Shown: positions 28,521 through 37,128 of the stretch, piece after piece
Layout of the letters: each line of letters starts with the position of its first letter
Position numbering within the stretch: the first letter of the stretch is position 1
Source of the DNA: Caulobacter sp. AP07
Lineage (GTDB): Bacteria > Pseudomonadota > Alphaproteobacteria > Caulobacterales > Caulobacteraceae
Assembly (NCBI RefSeq): GCF_000281955.1
Contig: NZ_AKKF01000148.1
Location: 1 to 37,128 of the forward strand
Length of the DNA stretch: 37,128 nucleotides
Direction: 5' to 3'
Made by a program: the position numbers and the translations under genes
The notes under the pieces: generated by a model
Told to the model about the DNA's origin: nothing
Database searches by the model: none
Seen by the model: the letters and a program-made list of their open reading frames with translations, nothing else

Positions 28521-28898
28521 ATGGAAAACCGCATGCGCTCATTTGTGAAACTCGCCGCCGCCGTCGTCGCGCTCGCCGTCGCCGCGCCCACCCTCGCCCA
28601 GACCACCGCCCCGGCGGACCAGGCCACGCCGCCCGCCGCGCCGGCCGAAAGCGCCGCCCCGGCGGCTGGGGCGACCGCCGCCGCGCCCGTGGCCGCCGGA
28701 CAGCCCGTCAAGGACAGCACCGGCGCCGTGATCGGCGAGGTCGCGGAGGTCAAGCCCGACGCCGCCGGCAAGTCAATGGCGACCATCAAGATGGGCGCGG
28801 ACTCCTTCGCCGTGGCCGTCTCCAACCTGGCCGTCCGCGACGGCGCCACCCTGATCAACGCCACCCAGGCGGAGATCAAGGCGATGCTGAAGAAGTAG
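28521..28898 (+). CDS. Small exported protein with Ala/Pro linker
   Basis: The 125-residue protein has a signal peptide (MRSFVKLAAAVVALAVAAPTLAQ), an Ala/Pro/Thr-rich stretch to about residue 62, and a compact domain of about 60 residues (GQPVKDSTGAVIGEVAEVKPDAAGKSMATIKMGADSFAVAVSNLAVRDG). That domain resembles the PRC-barrel-like pattern of small alphaproteobacterial envelope proteins. A function cannot be named. The start is ATG 28521 or ATG 28533; the longer frame from 28392 lies in the repeat and is unlikely. Confidence 0.75.
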   Translation: MENRMRSFVKLAAAVVALAVAAPTLAQTTAPADQATPPAAPAESAAPAAGATAAAPVAAGQPVKDSTGAVIGEVAEVKPDAAGKSMATIKMGADSFAVAVSNLAVRDGATLINATQAEIKAMLKK

Positions 28899-29346
28899 CC
28901 CCCAAGAGAACGGAGAGGGGGGGGCGGGCCTGTAACAAGGTTGAACGTCTGAAACGATCCGACCGTGAAAAGACCTCAGTCGCGCCGTTGCAAAGCCCCG
29001 TTCGACGCCCAATCTCTTCTTCGACGCGGACAACCCGGCTCTCCCCCCCGGCCGGCCCCAGCGTCCTGCAAGTGCAGCGTCCGTGCCTCTCCCCCGGGCA
29101 CGGGCGCTGTTTGCGTTTGGGGGCTGGACGGTTGCCTGAACTCAGGCTTGCGAGCGCTTCATTTAACTCAAAAATTCCGTCATCCCCCGCTTTATGCGGG
29201 GGACCCAAGCGGCGCTGGACATGGCGTCGGACTCGGCTTGGGTCCCCCGAACAAGTCGGGGGATGACGAATGTGGGTGGGCGTGGGCGCCAGAATATCCG
29301 CGGACCTGAGATCGCTCCAGGCTAAGGCCAACAGCGCCCAGGTCCC
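28899..29346. other. 448-bp intergenic region
   Basis: I see no convincing gene. It includes a run of G near 28917, GC-rich text without a good start, and the second copy of the inner repeat family at 29178-29268. No tRNA or terminator is visible. Confidence 0.5.
29178..29268. repeat. 91-bp palindromic element (inner family, copy 2, inverted)
   Basis: CGTCATCCCCCG, loop CTTTATG, CGGGGGACCCAAGC is followed by about 26 unrelated bases, then GCTTGGGTCCCCCG, loop AACAAGT, CGGGGGATGACG. The two hairpins are the reverse complement of those at 13202-13296, loops included, but the core is different. Confidence 0.85.
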
Positions 29347-29958
29347 TCAAGCGCCCCGCAGCAGCCGCCACCAGCTCTCGGCCATGGCGTCCAGCAGCGG
29401 GTCCAGCGGCATCGAGGCGCGCTGGACGATCACCACGTAGGACAGGCGCTCCAGCTGGACCATCTGCATCAGCAGCCGCATCCGCGCGGCCGGCCGGTCG
29501 GCGTCGGGGAAGCGGGCCAGGTAGCGGGGCATGCTGTCGATGAACAGGTTGATGAAGCGCAGATAGTCGTCGGCCAGGTCCGGGTCGGCGACATTGGCCT
29601 CGGTGGCGACGGCCAGCAGGTTGCGGCGCTCCTCGGTCTGGTCGGCCATGCCGGCCGCCAGCCAGGCGCGAACCGCGTCCTTGGTCGGGTCGACCAGGGC
29701 GTCGAGCGCCGCGAAGTTCGCCTGGATGTTGGGGACCAGGCGATCACCGATGGCGTTGGCCACGTCCTCCTTGTTGCGGAAATGCAGGTAGAAGGTGGCG
29801 CGGTTGGCGCCGGCCGCCGCGGCGATCTGCTCGATGGTCACCGCCCGGAAGCCGCGCTGGCTGAACAGGTCGACGGCCGCGTCGATCAGGCGCTCGCGCG
29901 TCAGCTGCCGCTGCGCCTCGCGCAGGCCGCCCGTCCGTTCCGTCGCCGCTCGCGCCAA
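29347..29958 (-). CDS. TetR-family transcriptional repressor
   Basis: The 203-residue protein has the TetR helix-turn-helix: TRERLIDAAVDLFSQRGF, then TIEQIAAAAGANRATFYLHFRNKEDV, followed by a helical ligand-binding domain. I chose the TTG at 29958, which has a good AGGAGA at the right distance. Longer in-frame starts (ATG 29997 or 30075) lie in or beyond a palindromic repeat, and their extra residues look like translated repeat. It faces the P450 operon across about 220 bases, so it most likely represses that operon and perhaps itself. The ligand is unknown. Confidence 0.88.
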   Translation of the reverse strand: MARAATERTGGLREAQRQLTRERLIDAAVDLFSQRGFRAVTIEQIAAAAGANRATFYLHFRNKEDVANAIGDRLVPNIQANFAALDALVDPTKDAVRAWLAAGMADQTEERRNLLAVATEANVADPDLADDYLRFINLFIDSMPRYLARFPDADRPAARMRLLMQMVQLERLSYVVIVQRASMPLDPLLDAMAESWWRLLRGA

Positions 29959-29981
29959 GCCTGCTTCTCCTGGGCTGGAAT

Positions 29982-30048
29982 GGGGACACACACTCATCCC
30001 ACCACCTTCACCATACGCGCTCGACGCCTCGGGTGAGTGTGTGTCCCC
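29982..30048. repeat. Inverted repeat with GGGGACA ends between tetR and the P450 gene
   Basis: Perfect 15-base arms GGGGACACACACTCA and TGAGTGTGTGTCCCC flank a 37-base loop. The ends recall the 26-bp palindrome at 1134. It could be a REP-like mobile hairpin or a regulator site. Confidence 0.7.
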
Positions 30049-30099
30049 GTCAGCATCCCCGCCCGTTTCTGCCATACCCTCTGAATCGACGCCAGTAGA

Positions 30100-30130
30100 T
30101 TGACACGACAGTTGTCGTCTGAACTACTCA
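30100..30130 (+). promoter_or_regulatory. P450 operon promoter with TetR-type operator
   Basis: TTGACA at 30100 and ACTACT at about 30123 are 17 bases apart. Between them lies the dyad ACGACA-GT-TGTCGT (30105-30118). A dyad between -35 and -10 is a usual place for a TetR operator. The P450 start is about 50 bases downstream. Confidence 0.5.
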
Positions 30131-30181
30131 CCGACGCCACGCGGCGAAGTTCGCGGGCCCTGGGGTAAGGAGCGCCGAGCC

Positions 30182-31516
30182 ATGCAGCTTGTCAGCGAAA
30201 CCGCGATCGACGGCCTCGAGGGGCCGGGCGCCCCGACGGTCTTCCCCACCCTCGACATCGACCTGTCGGAAATCCAGCGCTTCACCGGCGGCCAGCCCTA
30301 TGGCGACTTCGCCCGCATGCGCGCCCAGGCCCCGGTGATGTGGCACCCCGAGCCCTATGGCGGCCCCGGCTTCTGGGCGATCACCCGCCATGCCGACGTC
30401 ATGACCGTGAACGGCGACCCGGAGACCTTCTCGTCGCGCAAGGGCGGCATACTGATGGCGCACGGCGACCCGCAGAAGCGCCACGCCCTGCTCTACCGCG
30501 CCTCGATGGACGCGATGATCAACCTCGACGGCGCCGAGCACATGCAACTGCGCCGCGAGCACATGAAGTACTTCACCCCCGGCTATCTGCGCGGCGTCGC
30601 CGAGGCGGTGAAGGCCGAGGTCACCCGGCTGCTGGACGCGATGGCCCCGCTGGGCCGCTGCGACCTGGTCGAACAGTTCTCGTCGCGCCTGCCGCTGTTC
30701 ACCCTGTGCGAGATCCTCGGCGTGCCGCCCGAGGACCGTGGCAAGTTCCTGCGCTGGATGCACTATCTGGAGCTGGCCCAGGACCTGGCGCTGAAGCAGC
30801 ACCTGGCCCCGGTCACCCCGACCCTGGAGCTGATGCAGTTCGTCCAGGACTTCAACACCAACGTCGAGGAGATGTTCGACTACGGCCGCACCATGCTGCA
30901 CAAGCGCCGCCTCGAACCCCAGGCCGACCTGATGAGCGCCATCGCCGCCGCCCAGGTCGACGGGACCCTGCTCAGCGACGAATATCTGGACGGCTCCTGG
31001 CTGCTGATCGTCTTCGCTGGCAACGACACCACCCGCAACACCCTGTCGGGCGCGATGAAGCTGCTGACCGAGTTCCCCGACCAGAAGGCGCGGCTGGTCG
31101 CCGACCCGTCGCTGCTGCCGGGCGCGGTCAACGAGTTCGTCCGCATGGTCAGCCCGGTGATCTACATGCGCCGCACCGCCACCCGCGACGCCGAGGTGGC
31201 CGGCCAGGCCATCAAGGCCGGCGAGAAGGTGGTGATGTACTACGGGGCCGCCAACCGCGACGAGGCGGTGTTCGACAACCCCGACCAGCTGGACATCACC
31301 CGCCCCAACGCCGACAAGCACATCGCCTTCGGCTACGGCCCGCACGTCTGCATCGGCAAGCGGGTGGCGCAGATCCAGCTGGAAGAGGCCTATCGCCAGA
31401 TCCTCGGCCGCTTCCCCGACATCCGCTGGACCGGCGACATCGACATCGCCCCCAACAACTTCGTCCACGCCATCCGCCGCCTGGACGTCGCCTTCACGCC
31501 CGGCGGGACGGCCTGA
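30182..31516 (+). CDS. Cytochrome P450 (CYP124/125-like class)
   Basis: The 444-residue soluble bacterial P450 has all core motifs: the I-helix oxygen site AGNDTT at 279-284, the ExxR pair Glu318 and Arg321, and the heme loop FGYGPHVCIGKRVA with Cys390 as the iron ligand. GGPGFWAITRHADV and MINLDGAEHMQLRR resemble P450s of the CYP124/125/142 group, which oxidise sterol side chains and branched lipids, and the ending NNFVHAIRRLDVAFTP fits too. The substrate is inferred, not shown. AAGGAGC precedes the ATG. No ferredoxin gene is adjacent, so redox partners must be elsewhere. Confidence 0.93.
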   Translation: MQLVSETAIDGLEGPGAPTVFPTLDIDLSEIQRFTGGQPYGDFARMRAQAPVMWHPEPYGGPGFWAITRHADVMTVNGDPETFSSRKGGILMAHGDPQKRHALLYRASMDAMINLDGAEHMQLRREHMKYFTPGYLRGVAEAVKAEVTRLLDAMAPLGRCDLVEQFSSRLPLFTLCEILGVPPEDRGKFLRWMHYLELAQDLALKQHLAPVTPTLELMQFVQDFNTNVEEMFDYGRTMLHKRRLEPQADLMSAIAAAQVDGTLLSDEYLDGSWLLIVFAGNDTTRNTLSGAMKLLTEFPDQKARLVADPSLLPGAVNEFVRMVSPVIYMRRTATRDAEVAGQAIKAGEKVVMYYGAANRDEAVFDNPDQLDITRPNADKHIAFGYGPHVCIGKRVAQIQLEEAYRQILGRFPDIRWTGDIDIAPNNFVHAIRRLDVAFTPGGTA

Positions 31517-31517
31517 G

Positions 31518-32618
31518 ATGGCGCTGACCCGGGGCGACGACTATCCGATCCACCAGACGGCCGAGCCGGTGGCCTTTGCCGGCACCGACCGCAATTTCTA
31601 CGACCGCTACTTCTTCAATGGCTACGCCGCCGAGGGTGACGGCGACGCCTTCTTCGCGGCGGCGTTCGGGGTCTATCCGCACCTCAACATCGCCGACGCC
31701 GCCTTCTGCTGGATGAAGGACGGCAAGCAGGTGAACCTGCACGCCAGCCGCTGGCTGGAGATGGAGCGGATGGACCTGACCGTGGGTCCGATCACCATCC
31801 AGGTGCTGGAACCGCTGCGCCGGCTGCGGGTCACCGTCGAGGCCCCCGACCAGGGCGTGCGCGCCGAGGTCACCTTCGAGGGCCGGTCGTTCCCGATCGA
31901 GGAGCCGCGCTTCACCCGGCGGATCGGGCCGCGCACCCTGCTGGACTATACCCGCCTGACCCAGAACGGCCGCTATACGGGCTGGATCGAGGTCGATGGC
32001 CAGCGCCATGACCTGGACGGTTTCGTCGGCACTCGCGACCGTTCGTGGGGCGTACGGCCGGTCGGGGCGCGCGATCCGCAGGAGGCCGCGCCGACGACCC
32101 CGCCGCAGTTCTTCTGGCTGTGGAGCCCCTGCGCGTTCGCGGACGGCGACCTGTTCTTCCACACCAATGACGACGAACACGGCCGCCCCTGGAACCGCCG
32201 GGCGGTCTGGGCGCCGCTGGGTTCGGAACGCGACGGAGCCAGCGACTTCGACGCGGTGTCCTACGGCGTCGGCTGGCGCCCGGGGTCGCGGCACGCCACG
32301 CGGGCGAGGCTCGCCCTCCCGGACGGCGAGGTCACCATCGAACCCCAGGCCGAGTTCTTCATGCTGGGCCTGGGCTATGGCCATCCGGTCTGGGGCCATG
32401 GCCTCAACCACGGCCAGCTGAAGGTCGAGCGCGAGGACTTCGTGCTGGCCGAGATGAACCGCGCCATGCCCCACCACCTGCACATCCAGGCCCTGTCGAA
32501 GGTGACCTATCGGACCGCCGACGGCCGCGTCCGGGTCGGGCGCGGAGTGTTCGAGCAACTGGTGCTGGGACCGCACGCGCCTTCGGGCTTTCAGAGCATC
32601 CTGGATCTGGCTCCATGA
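31518..32618 (+). CDS. Uncharacterised beta-rich protein, CrtC/AttH-like
   Basis: The 366-residue protein has no signal peptide. It looks like a two-domain beta-barrel of the CrtC/AttH kind (carotenoid hydratase-like, DUF7064/7065-type): NFYDRYFFNGYAAEGDGDAFFAAAFGVYPH, then repeated strands, and the motif VGTRDRSWGVRPVG near 175. Such proteins often bind or hydrate hydrophobic compounds. Its ATG follows the P450 stop by one base and its end overlaps the next gene's start (ATGA), so it is part of the P450 operon. The exact family needs a profile search. Confidence 0.65.
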   Translation: MALTRGDDYPIHQTAEPVAFAGTDRNFYDRYFFNGYAAEGDGDAFFAAAFGVYPHLNIADAAFCWMKDGKQVNLHASRWLEMERMDLTVGPITIQVLEPLRRLRVTVEAPDQGVRAEVTFEGRSFPIEEPRFTRRIGPRTLLDYTRLTQNGRYTGWIEVDGQRHDLDGFVGTRDRSWGVRPVGARDPQEAAPTTPPQFFWLWSPCAFADGDLFFHTNDDEHGRPWNRRAVWAPLGSERDGASDFDAVSYGVGWRPGSRHATRARLALPDGEVTIEPQAEFFMLGLGYGHPVWGHGLNHGQLKVEREDFVLAEMNRAMPHHLHIQALSKVTYRTADGRVRVGRGVFEQLVLGPHAPSGFQSILDLAP

Positions 32619-33649
32619 GCGGGGGCCCCATGAGCCTGGCGGCGGGGCTGGAGTCCTATCTCACCGACCTGTGGGGCGCGCCGACCACGGTGGCGAACCT
32701 GTCGCGCATTCCCGGCGGGGCCAGCCGCGAGACCTATCGCCTCGACGCCCAAGTCGCTGGGGAGACGGGTGGCCAGACCCACCGCATGATCCTCCGCCGC
32801 GACCCGACCGGCAGCCTGATCGAGACCGACCGGCGGCTGGAGTTCCTGGCCTATCGCACCGTCCACGGCCATGTCCCCGTGCCCCAGGCCATCGCCCTGG
32901 AACAGGACGGCCGGGCGCTGGAGCGGCCGTTCTTCCTGATGGAGCGGATCGACGGCGGCGTGGTCGCCTCGCCCTTCACCTTCGATCCCTACGGCGCCCA
33001 CGCGCAGGCGCTGGGCGAGCGGTTCTTCACGATCCTGGGCAAGCTGGCGGCGCTGGACCACGACGGGACGCCGATCCGTCAGGCCGCCGAACTGCCCGCC
33101 GCGCAAGACTGCTGGCGCATCGCCCTGGACCACTGGGCCGGGGTGATCGAGGCCGACGAGCAGCACCCGCAGCCGATCGTCCGCGCCGCCATCCGCCACC
33201 TGCGCCGCAACCCGCCGCCGCCAGCCCAGCGGGTGGCCCTGGTGCACGGCGACTACCGGACCGGCAATTTCATGCACGACGGGGCAGGCCGGATCCTGGC
33301 CATCCTCGACTGGGAAATGGCCCATCTGGGCGACCCGATCGAGGATCTGGGCTGGGCGTTCGACCCGCTGTGGAACCACTTCGACGAGACCAGGGTCGAC
33401 GGGATGATCCCGCGTGAACGCGCCATCGCGATCTGGGAGGCGGCCAGCGGTCTTCGCGTTGATCCCGAGGCCCTGGCCTGGTGGTCGCTGTTCAACGCGG
33501 TGAAGGGCCAGGCGATCTGGACCTCGGCGGCCAAGGAATATCGCGCCGGCGGCTTCACCGATCCGATCCTGGCGATCTCGGGCTGGTACACGGCGCGGCG
33601 GCACGACCAGATCCTGGCCGAGCGGCTCTCGGCGCTGGAGGGCTTCTGA
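32615..33649 (+). CDS. APH-family phosphotransferase (ACAD10/FadE36-like)
   Basis: The 344-residue kinase-fold protein has the nucleotide loop RIPGGASRETYRL, the catalytic loop ALVHGDYRTGNFMHD near 210, and the metal site AILDWEMAHLGDPIEDLGW. This is the aminoglycoside phosphotransferase superfamily; the ACAD10-like branch is often near fatty acid or sterol genes. No antibiotic role is implied. The first ATG (MSGGP) overlaps the previous stop; a second ATG five codons on (MSLAAGLE) is also possible. It is the third gene of the P450 operon. Confidence 0.85.
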   Translation: MSGGPMSLAAGLESYLTDLWGAPTTVANLSRIPGGASRETYRLDAQVAGETGGQTHRMILRRDPTGSLIETDRRLEFLAYRTVHGHVPVPQAIALEQDGRALERPFFLMERIDGGVVASPFTFDPYGAHAQALGERFFTILGKLAALDHDGTPIRQAAELPAAQDCWRIALDHWAGVIEADEQHPQPIVRAAIRHLRRNPPPPAQRVALVHGDYRTGNFMHDGAGRILAILDWEMAHLGDPIEDLGWAFDPLWNHFDETRVDGMIPRERAIAIWEAASGLRVDPEALAWWSLFNAVKGQAIWTSAAKEYRAGGFTDPILAISGWYTARRHDQILAERLSALEGF

Positions 33650-34080
33650 TGACCCCCGCCCTGCCCGACATCCTGCGCGGTAATTTCCTCAGCCTGGCCA
33701 TCCCGGCGCCGCCGGAATCCCAGGGCGAATTCATGGCCGGCCGGGTCGGGGTGATCGCCCTGCTGTCGCTGCTGGCCGCCCAGGAGGTCGAACGCGGAAC
33801 GGCCGCCCGGGTCTGGGAGAACGCGGCCATCGCGGCGGTGCTGGCCGACGCGGCGGAGGCCTATGGCGTCCAGTACGCCGGGGTGGCGGAGATCACGGCC
33901 GCCGACCTGTCGCTGGCCGCCCTGGACGCCGCCAACGCCGCTCTGCGCCGAGGCCTGATCGCCCTGCACGAGGCGGTGGAGGCCGCTCGTGACCTGCCGC
34001 GCCACCGGGCGATCGTGGCGCTGTACGGCGAGATGGCGCAGGCGCGGCGGCTGGATTTGCCGCCGCTGCCCGCGCGGTGA
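33649..34080 (+). CDS. Small uncharacterised protein ending the P450 operon
   Basis: The 143-residue protein is acidic and helical (MTPALPDILRGNFLSLAIPAPPESQG, then GVIALLSLLAAQEVERGTAARVWENAAIAAVLADAAEAYG). No signal peptide, membrane segment or catalytic motif is clear. Its ATG overlaps the phosphotransferase stop as TGATG, which argues for coupling and a stoichiometric role. I do not recognise a family. Its stop lies five bases from the convergent DUF2846 gene. Confidence 0.7.
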   Translation: MTPALPDILRGNFLSLAIPAPPESQGEFMAGRVGVIALLSLLAAQEVERGTAARVWENAAIAAVLADAAEAYGVQYAGVAEITAADLSLAALDAANAALRRGLIALHEAVEAARDLPRHRAIVALYGEMAQARRLDLPPLPAR

Positions 34081-34085
34081 CCCCT

Positions 34086-34649
34086 CTACTTCTTTCCCTT
34101 GTCCAACTTGACTTTCGAGCCCTTGAATCGGGCCTCGTCGGCCGGCACCAGTCGGAACCCACCGGTCACCAGACCCATGCGCACGGTCTGTTCGACATAG
34201 TAGGTCTCGCCCGGCTCGACCTCCATCCGCAGCCTGTCGTCGGCCTTGTTGACCGCCATCGGGCCGGTGATGTTGTAGCTGTGGACGCCGGGTTCGGCCT
34301 CGAAGCTGAAGGCGCCGCCGTTCGGCAGGTCGCCCAGGTGCGGCGCGTCCTTCTCGGCCTTGCCGTCATCCCCCACCTCGACGATGTGGTAGGTGTAGAT
34401 CGCGCCGGCCAGGCGGCCCGGGCGGAAGAAGAAGATCCGCCCCTTGCCCGACGCGCTCGATGCAGGCGCGGCCTCCGGAGCTGGCGCGGCGGCCGCGTCC
34501 GGAGCCTGAGCCGGCGCCGCGTCGGAGACCTGAGCGGCCGCGGCTTCCGGCGCCGTCGAAGGCGCGCTTGGCGGCGCTTCCTGAGCGAAGGCCGACGCGC
34601 CGAGCAGAAGCGAGAGAGCGGCCCCGGCCGCGATCATGAACTTGTTCAC
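34086..34649 (-). CDS. DUF2846-domain exported protein
   Basis: The 187-residue protein has a signal peptide (MIAAGAALSLLLGASAFAQ), a 45-residue Ala/Pro linker, and a DUF2846-like domain (GKGRIFFFRPGRLAGAIYTYHI, then EVEPGETYYVEQTVRMGL). DUF2846 is common in envelope proteins and has no defined activity. The start is GTG at 34649, sharing one base with the stop of the upstream gene (TAGTG); an ATG five codons later is possible. Confidence 0.8.
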   Translation of the reverse strand: MNKFMIAAGAALSLLLGASAFAQEAPPSAPSTAPEAAAAQVSDAAPAQAPDAAAAPAPEAAPASSASGKGRIFFFRPGRLAGAIYTYHIVEVGDDGKAEKDAPHLGDLPNGGAFSFEAEPGVHSYNITGPMAVNKADDRLRMEVEPGETYYVEQTVRMGLVTGGFRLVPADEARFKGSKVKLDKGKK

Positions 34650-35233
34650 TAGAATTTCCCCGTTGATTCCATGACTGGGTTTACCGGCAGCTCCAGATCT
34701 TCAGCCAACCGGACCGTGGCGCGCGCGCCCGCGGGTATTTCGATCTCTCCGCCCTTGATGAGCACCGCGGCCACCCCTGCGTAGGGCACCAGCAACACCC
34801 CCGTCGCCAGGTCGACGCGGCTCTTCCCAGAGGCCATGAACGTCATCCCGCGCACGCGGACGCGCCGCCCGTTCAGGTCCAGGTAGCGGGCCGAGATGAT
34901 CAGCTTGCCCTGCTTGCCGCCCATCCCCGCCCGGGCGACGTCGATGACTTCACCCTCGCCCAGGGAGCCGGCGGCGAAGACATCGGCGCCTTGGCTTGAG
35001 ATCGCCGACGCGAGGCGGATCTTGAACTTGTCGCCGAGCTTGCTGGCGCCGGAGCTCAGCGCGTCGACGAGCTCGACCTCGATCTGGGTTCCAGCCGCCA
35101 GTCGCGGCCCGGCCGTGGCGGAGGATGCGGGCGGCTGAGCCTGCGGCGCACCAACCTCCGCGGCGCTGCTGGCCTCGACCTGACCCAGGCTGGCGGGCGC
35201 CAAGGCGCACAGAAGAAAAACGGCCGCCAGCAT
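34649..35233 (-). CDS. Exported beta-rich protein coupled to the DUF2846 gene
   Basis: The 194-residue protein has a signal peptide ([18 protein letters not shown]), a polar linker, then a beta domain ([73 protein letters not shown]). This pattern, a value-like strand repeated with GDKF and an ADVFAAGS turn, occurs in exported proteins of unknown role. I chose ATG 35233; longer frames lack a signal peptide start. With the next gene it probably forms a two-gene envelope unit, divergent from the ABC exporter. Confidence 0.7.
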   Translation of the reverse strand: MLAAVFLLCALAPASLGQVEASSAAEVGAPQAQPPASSATAGPRLAAGTQIEVELVDALSSGASKLGDKFKIRLASAISSQGADVFAAGSLGEGEVIDVARAGMGGKQGKLIISARYLDLNGRRVRVRGMTFMASGKSRVDLATGVLLVPYAGVAAVLIKGGEIEIPAGARATVRLAEDLELPVNPVMESTGKF

Positions 35234-35422
35234 GTCGATAGGCTCCCCAAGCTTCGCCGTAGCATGGGCCCTACTACCCGTAAAGATTGCCCGGGCGCCA
35301 CGCGCCGCGCGACACAAACTTCCCTCATATCCCTCATGAGCCCTAGCCAAGCCCGCGCTCCCGCCCCATCTGGCTCAGGCGGCACGGTTCCAGGGAGGGA
35401 CGGCCCGCAGCCCAGGGGCCCC

Positions 35423-36342
<920 letters not shown>

Positions 36343-36346
<4 letters not shown>

Positions 36347-37104
36347 ACCTTCACGCCATCAAGTCCATCTACCGCTTCGAAATGGCCCGCTGGTTCCGCA
36401 CCCTGGCCCAGAGCGTGATCTCGCCGGTGCTGTCGACCTCGCTGTATTTCGTGGTGTTCGGCTCGGCGATCGGCTCGCGGATGCAGTCGATCGACGGGGT
36501 CAGCTACGCCGCCTACATCGTGCCGGGCCTGATCATGCTGTCGCTGCTGGGCGAGAGCATCTCCAACGCCTCGTTCGGCATCTACATGCCCAAGTGGGCC
36601 GGGACGATCTACGAGCTGCTGTCGGCCCCGGTGTCGTGGGTCGAGACGGTGATCGGCTATGTCGGGGCGGCGGCGACCAAGTCGGTGTGCCTGGGCCTGC
36701 TGATCCTGGCCACGGCGCGGATCTTCGTGCCCTACGAGATCGCCCACCCGTTCTGGATGCTGGGCTTCCTGATCCTGACCGCCGTCACCTTCAGCCTGTT
36801 CGGCTTCGTGATCGGGGTCTGGGCCGACGACTTCCAGAAGCTGCAGATCGTGCCGGCCCTGATCGTCACGCCCCTGACCTTCCTGGGCGGCAGCTTCTAT
36901 TCGATCAGCATGCTGCCGCCGATCTGGCAGAAGATCACCCTGTTCAACCCGGTGGTCTATCTGGTCAGCGGCTTCCGCTGGAGCTTCTACGGGGTGTCGG
37001 ACCTCAACCCGGTGGTCAGCTTCGCCGCCACGCTGGGCTTCCTGGCGGTGTGCCTGACCGGGGTGTGGTGGATCTTCAAGACCGGGTACCGGCTGAAGAC
37101 GTAG
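36343..37104 (+). CDS. ABC-2 type exporter, permease subunit (YadH-like)
   Basis: The 253-residue protein has six membrane segments and fits the ABC-2 membrane family: [66 protein letters not shown] and [15 protein letters not shown]. It matches E. coli YadH in size and order. The ATG overlaps the ATPase stop as ATGA, so the two subunits are made together. Confidence 0.93.
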
Positions 37105-37108
37105 AAGG

Positions 37109-37128
37109 AACCCTCTCCCGGAGGGGAG
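37109..37128. repeat. Left end of another outer-family repeat, cut by the window edge
   Basis: ACCCTCTCCCGGAGGGGAG matches the left arm of the composite element at 13121-13139. It begins about five bases past the permease stop. Confidence 0.6.

Noticed and set aside
29959..30075. N-terminal extension of the TetR protein
   Set aside because: It translates a palindromic repeat and lacks a good ribosome site compared with the TTG at 29958.

Overview
The window looks like chromosome of a GC-rich alphaproteobacterium, most likely Caulobacter or a close relative in the Caulobacteraceae. The signs are a split F-type ATP synthase cluster (atpI-B-E-F'-F with no F1 genes attached), the ispH-thrB-rnhA run, frequent GTG and TTG starts, Caulobacter-like promoters, and many palindromic intergenic repeats. 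Organism assignment is inference from gene content and style; no marker gene was compared.

Layout. 34-1731: mutY and a DciA/DUF721 gene, divergent. 1878-6623: two paralogous DsbA-like thiol oxidoreductases and the condensin gene smc, co-directional. 6638-6759: a mirror-symmetric repeat at the junction with a convergent TauE/SafE permease. 7618-10023: a small charged protein and a large secreted glycosidase-like protein. 10399-13087: the F0 operon from promoter to intrinsic terminator. 13119-13421: a nested palindromic repeat, one family inside another. 13440-19275 (minus strand): a tandem glycine riboswitch, gcvT, gcvH, gcvPA, gcvPB, and a pair of paralogous small membrane proteins. 19369-20221: an ORF6N-domain (phage antirepressor-like) gene with a striking operator. 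20226-22774: argS and a secreted protein. 22926-25362: ispH, thrB, rnhA. 25480-28898: secreted EF-hand protein, NIPSNAP-like protein, rhodanese divergent from a GlxA/FtrA-type regulator, and a small exported protein. 29347-34080: a TetR-controlled cytochrome P450 cassette. 34086-35233: two coupled periplasmic proteins. 35423-37104: an ABC-2 exporter pair.

How parts work together. The gcv genes encode glycine cleavage and are read through a glycine-sensing leader, so they should respond to glycine. The F0 genes make the membrane sector of ATP synthase and must pair with F1 genes elsewhere. The TetR gene faces the P450 operon, and a dyad in the P450 promoter is a natural operator. The P450, a CrtC/AttH-like protein of unknown function, an APH-like phosphotransferase and a small orphan protein have overlapping or nearly touching ends. 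They probably form one pathway for a hydrophobic substrate.

The most unusual signal is at the ORF6N gene. The perfect palindrome just before its start codon is nearly the same DNA as the stretch inside the gene that encodes the LRLQIVTSK motif. The second theme is a set of palindromic elements of several families, including one nested in another, one whose copies are inverted with unrelated cores, and some that supply stop codons to neighbouring genes.
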